NCBI RefSeq assembly: GCF_963678635.1
Contig: NC_087063.1
Span: forward strand, 33,888,540 to 33,952,539
DNA from: Symsagittifera roscoffensis
Lineage: Eukaryota; Xenacoelomorpha; Acoela; Convolutidae
DNA: 64,000 bases
Direction: 5' to 3'
Below are positions 61,190 through 64,000 of this stretch, in pieces (position 1 is the stretch's first letter; every line of letters starts with the position of its first letter). The translations under genes were made by a program, and so were the position numbers. The notes under the pieces were generated by a model, which was not told where the DNA came from, ran no database searches, and saw nothing but the letters and a program-made list of their open reading frames with translations.

Positions 61190-62060
61190 TCTAATGTCAC
61201 CGTAGAAATAAGGACAAAATCTCATGCAATTGTTATTCAATGGTTTTCTTATTTTTGTGATGCGTGTTTGCATTTTCTTATGGAAACCCCTATCCAAAAT
61301 GGTGGAATTGGCCACTCCGTGCAAATTGACGAGTCACTAGTGGCAACCCGCATCCAAGTTTAGGCGTAAATAAACGATTATAACGGATTATTATGATAAT
61401 TTTCTGACAATTATAATTGATTATAATTACCATAATTAGGTGTTTAAAGGATTTATAATTGATTATAATCGTGAAATTTTCAAAGAGATTTTAATCTCTT
61501 ATAATCGAATATAATTGATTATAGTTCTTACAAGAACCCTTAGAATCAATTATAATGTCTAATTTTGCCAAAATTTTGTCAATTTAATACTATATTCGAA
61601 TTATATCTTATGGGTTACTATTTTTGTTTCAATAAAAAACTCTCTAAAAAAGAGATCTTTCGAAGACTTTGATTTATCTGAACACAAAGTTTTACCGCGA
61701 AACAAAAGTTTCATAGAGATCCTTTCCTATTAGTGGAAAGATTTCCGAGGTAGATGAAAAATAAACCTTCCGAATCAATCATGAAACTATATAATAAACA
61801 TCGACTATTAACGCTTGCAACTGGATGCGGGAAAGCCAAATAAAATCGTTGTCGGCTCATCCCAGAGCGATTGGTTTTTGGTGGAATCGAGCCCGAAACA
61901 GAAAAACGATTTTTTTTTCAATTTGTTCCTGATTGCTCAGCTGAAGCCATTTTACCGATTATTGAAAGTTTCATTTTACCTGGGACAAACAATGATTCCG
62001 ACGAATGGCGAACTATCAACCAAATTTCATCAATTGGCGTAACCACTCTTATACTGAATC
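61190..62060 (+). pseudogene. Merlin (ISXO2/IS1595-like) transposase relic, unit 1
   Basis: Two transposase blocks. Block 1 (about 61190-61360) reads TVEIRTKSHAIVIQWF...GGIGHSVQIDESLVATR, matching the region around the first catalytic Asp (E/Q-I-D-E-S) of DDE_Tnp_IS1595 domains. Block 2 (about 61820-62045) carries VVGSSQSDW in one frame, then FGGIEPETE, QFVPDCSAEAILPII, PGTNNDSDEWR and ISSIGVTTLILN in the next, matching the second Asp region and the end of the core. A one-base shift separates them within block 2, and about 450 AT-rich bases (insertion or intron) lie between the blocks. The N-terminal zinc-binding/HTH part is not seen. Inactive. Confidence 0.75.
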
Positions 62061-62245
62061 CCAAATAATGAATCTCAAATACTCAATCTCAATTACTGAC
62101 TTAATTCGGCGATATCTCTTCAGGACTCTGTCATCTCATCCCAAATACTATCTTCATGATTTGAATTCACGCTCCCAAATACTGGGTCCCAAGTACTGAA
62201 TCCCAAATACTGACCTAACTCGGCGATATGTCTACCCAATAATGA
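62045..62245 (+). repeat. Degenerate TACTGAATCCCAAA minisatellite
   Basis: Successive ATACTGAATCCCAAATAATG, AATCTCAAATACTCAATCTC and AAGTACTGAATCCCAAATAC units start at the last readable codons of the transposase relic. The same tract recurs at 63285-63480. Confidence 0.65.
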
Positions 62246-62322
62246 ATCAAACAATTACCGAATTAACCCAATGAACTTATTCGGTATTGTGTTTCCAAAA
62301 CAATGTCCCAAAAATGTGTGTG

Positions 62323-63300
62323 TGCATTTTCTTATGGAAACCCCTATCCAAAATGGTGGAATTGGCCACTCCGTGCAAATTGACGAGTCACTAGTGGCAA
62401 CCCGCATCCAAGTTTAGGCGTAAACAAACGAATGTAACGAATTATTATGATAATTTTTTGACAATTATAATTGATTATATAGTTACCATAATTAGGTGTT
62501 TAAAGGATTTATAATTGACTATAATCGTGAAATTTTCAAAGAGACTATAATCTCTTATAATTGATTACTATTGATAATAGTTCTTACAAAAACCCTTAGA
62601 ATCAATTATAATCGATTATAATCGATTATAATCTCTTATTTGGCAAAATTTTGTCAATTCAATACTATAATCGAATTATGTCTTATGGGTTATTATTTTT
62701 GTTTCAGTAAAAAAAACTCTCTAAAAAAGAGATTTTTTGATTTTTCGAACACTTTGATTTATCTGAACACAAAGTTTTACCGCGAAACAAAAGTTTCATA
62801 GAGATCCTTTCCTATTAGTGGAAATATTTCCGCGGTAGATGAAAAATAAACCTTCCGAATCAATCATGATACTATATAATAAACATCGATTATTAACGCT
62901 TGCAACTGGATGCGGGAAAGCCAAATAAAATCGTTGTCGGCTCATCCCAGAGCGATGGGTTTTTGGTGGAATCGAGCCCGAAACAGAAAAATGATTTTTT
63001 TTTCAATTTGTTCCTTATTCTCAGCCAAATCCATTTTACCGATTATTGAAAGGTTCATTTTACCTGGGACAAACAATGATTCGGACGAATGGCGAGCTAT
63101 CAACGTGTGACAAACAATGATTCGGACGAATGGCGAGCTATCAACCAAACGGATGGCGAGCTATCAAACGAGCTATCAACAATAGCCCACGGCCGATTAT
63201 TGAAAGGTTCATTTTACCTGGGACAAACAATGATTCGGACGAATTGCGAGCTATCAACAAATTTTCATCAATTGGTGTAACCACTCTTATACTGAATCCC
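62323..63300 (+). pseudogene. Merlin transposase relic, unit 2
   Basis: Repeats block 1 (IDESLVATR at about 62380-62405) and block 2 (about 62910-63110), where SILPIIERF and SDEWRAIN are readable but the frame is shifted at several points. Block 2 is followed by extra copies of the segment TTCGGACGAATGGCGAGC. Confidence 0.7.
63079..63260 (+). repeat. Minisatellite of the GACGAATGGCGAGCTATCAA segment
   Basis: Four or more partial copies of GGGACAAACAATGATTCGG and GACGAATGGCGAGCTATCAA. They correspond to one coding segment of the Merlin core (SDEWR motif) repeated in place. Confidence 0.75.
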
Positions 63301-63562
63301 AAATAATGAATCTCAAATACTCAATCTCAATTACTGACCTAATTCGGCGATATCTCTTCAGGACTCTGTCATCTCATACCAAATACTATCTTCATGACTT
63401 GAATTCACGCTCCCAAATACTGGATCTCAAGTACTGAATCCCAAATACTGACCTTACTCGGCGATATGTCAACCAAATAATGAATCAACCCAATTACCGA
63501 ATTAACCCAATGAACTTATTTGGTGTTTTGTTTCCAAAACAATGATCCCAAAAATGTGTGTT

Positions 63563-63770
63563 TGCATTTTCTTATGGAAACCCCTATCAAAAATGGTGGA
63601 ATTGGCCACTCCGTGCAAATTGACGAGTCACTAGTGGCAACCCGCATCCAAGTTTAGGCGTAAGCAAACGATTGTAACGAATTATTATGATAATTTTTTG
63701 ACAATTATAATTGATTATAATTACCATAATTAGGTGTTTAAAGGATTTATAATTGACTATAATTAAGTGT
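63563..63770 (+). pseudogene. Merlin transposase relic, unit 3 (truncated)
   Basis: Only block 1 and the first part of the AT-rich spacer are present. Identity with units 1 and 2 stops near GACTATAATT at about 63763. Confidence 0.65.
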
Positions 63771-64000
63771 GACATCTATCAATTTAGTTAACCAAGTGGT
63801 AAGTTTTGTTCGTCGGTTCCACTGACAATGGTTAAGTCCTTGCTTTTAATTTCCGCAAGTGCATATGCAAGTTCAGTAATAAACAAAATTCTAAATTCCT
63901 TTACAGTTTGCAGATTCCACTTACATTTTGCGGAATCCACTTACAGTTGCGGAATCCAGAACAACTAGCTATATTTGCTTGTTGCGGAATCCACAACAAA
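63771..64000. repeat. GGAATCCAC motif cluster at the window end
   Basis: CAGATTCCACTTACATTTTG, CGGAATCCACTTACAGTTG, CGGAATCCAGAACAAC and CGGAATCCACAACAAA lie within about 100 bases, continuing out of the window. The first 130 bases contain one GGTTCCACTGACAATGG. Confidence 0.55.

Larger units (their letters stand above)
61269..63770 (+). repeat. Long-period tandem duplication carrying the Merlin relic
   Basis: TGCATTTTCTTATGGAAACC recurs at 61269, 62323 and 63563, giving periods of 1054 and 1240 bases. The units are near-identical over most of their length. The longer second unit is explained by an internal minisatellite expansion at about 63079-63260. Confidence 0.9.

Noticed and set aside
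63563-63775. 62-codon minus frame across Merlin unit 3
   Set aside because: Antisense shadow of the transposase relic and its AT-rich spacer.

Overview
The window is a gene-poor, strongly AT-rich stretch of a eukaryotic genome, almost certainly an invertebrate animal. It has spliced genes (TTTCAG-type acceptor, GTGAGT donor), no operons or ribosome binding sites, and many class II transposons and other dispersed repeats. The species cannot be fixed from the sequence. Most open frames here are short chance frames, and the only well supported host coding sequence is one exon.

Layout. 1-10.5 kb: AT-rich noncoding DNA with a tRNA-derived fragment (1.83-1.89 kb), Helentron-like (HINE) copies, a 219-bp MITE, a dispersed repeat and an integrase relic of an LTR retrotransposon (8.73-9.02 kb). 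10.59-11.81 kb, minus strand: a large first coding exon of a secreted or type II membrane glycoprotein. Its cysteine pattern best fits the NALCN-channel assembly factor family (NLF-1/FAM155, Mid1-related). Its remaining exons would lie at lower coordinates or outside the window. 12.0-14.6 kb: a sequence island of higher complexity upstream of that exon. 14.9-16.5 kb: three HINE copies head to tail. 17-25 kb: older HINE relics in AT-rich DNA. 25.8-27.6 kb: a second complex island. 27.6-41 kb: AT-rich DNA with two well-preserved and several decayed HINEs, plus one half of a dispersed repeat pair. 41.3-43.6 kb: an unusual TCGA-rich degenerate repeat tract, part of it bounded by a 17-bp inverted repeat. 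49.9-51.2 kb: a nearly intact Tc1-like transposon with a DD34E transposase, inserted into a dispersed repeat whose unoccupied relative lies near 3.1 kb. 52.9-54.0 and 58.3-60.3 kb: further complex islands. 61.2-63.8 kb: a Merlin (ISXO2/IS1016-like) transposase relic amplified locally as roughly 1.05-1.24 kb tandem units. 63.9-64.0 kb: a cluster of GGAATCCAC motifs that also occur elsewhere in the window.

How it fits together. The host gene on the minus strand is the functional anchor. The complex islands upstream of it could hold 5' exons or regulatory DNA, which is inference only. The rest is mobile DNA of several ages: fresh HINEs and the Tc1 copy, mid-aged Merlin duplications, and old HINE and LTR relics. 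The most novel items are the HINE-like family with its head-to-tail array, the TCGA-rich tract, and the tandemly amplified Merlin relic.
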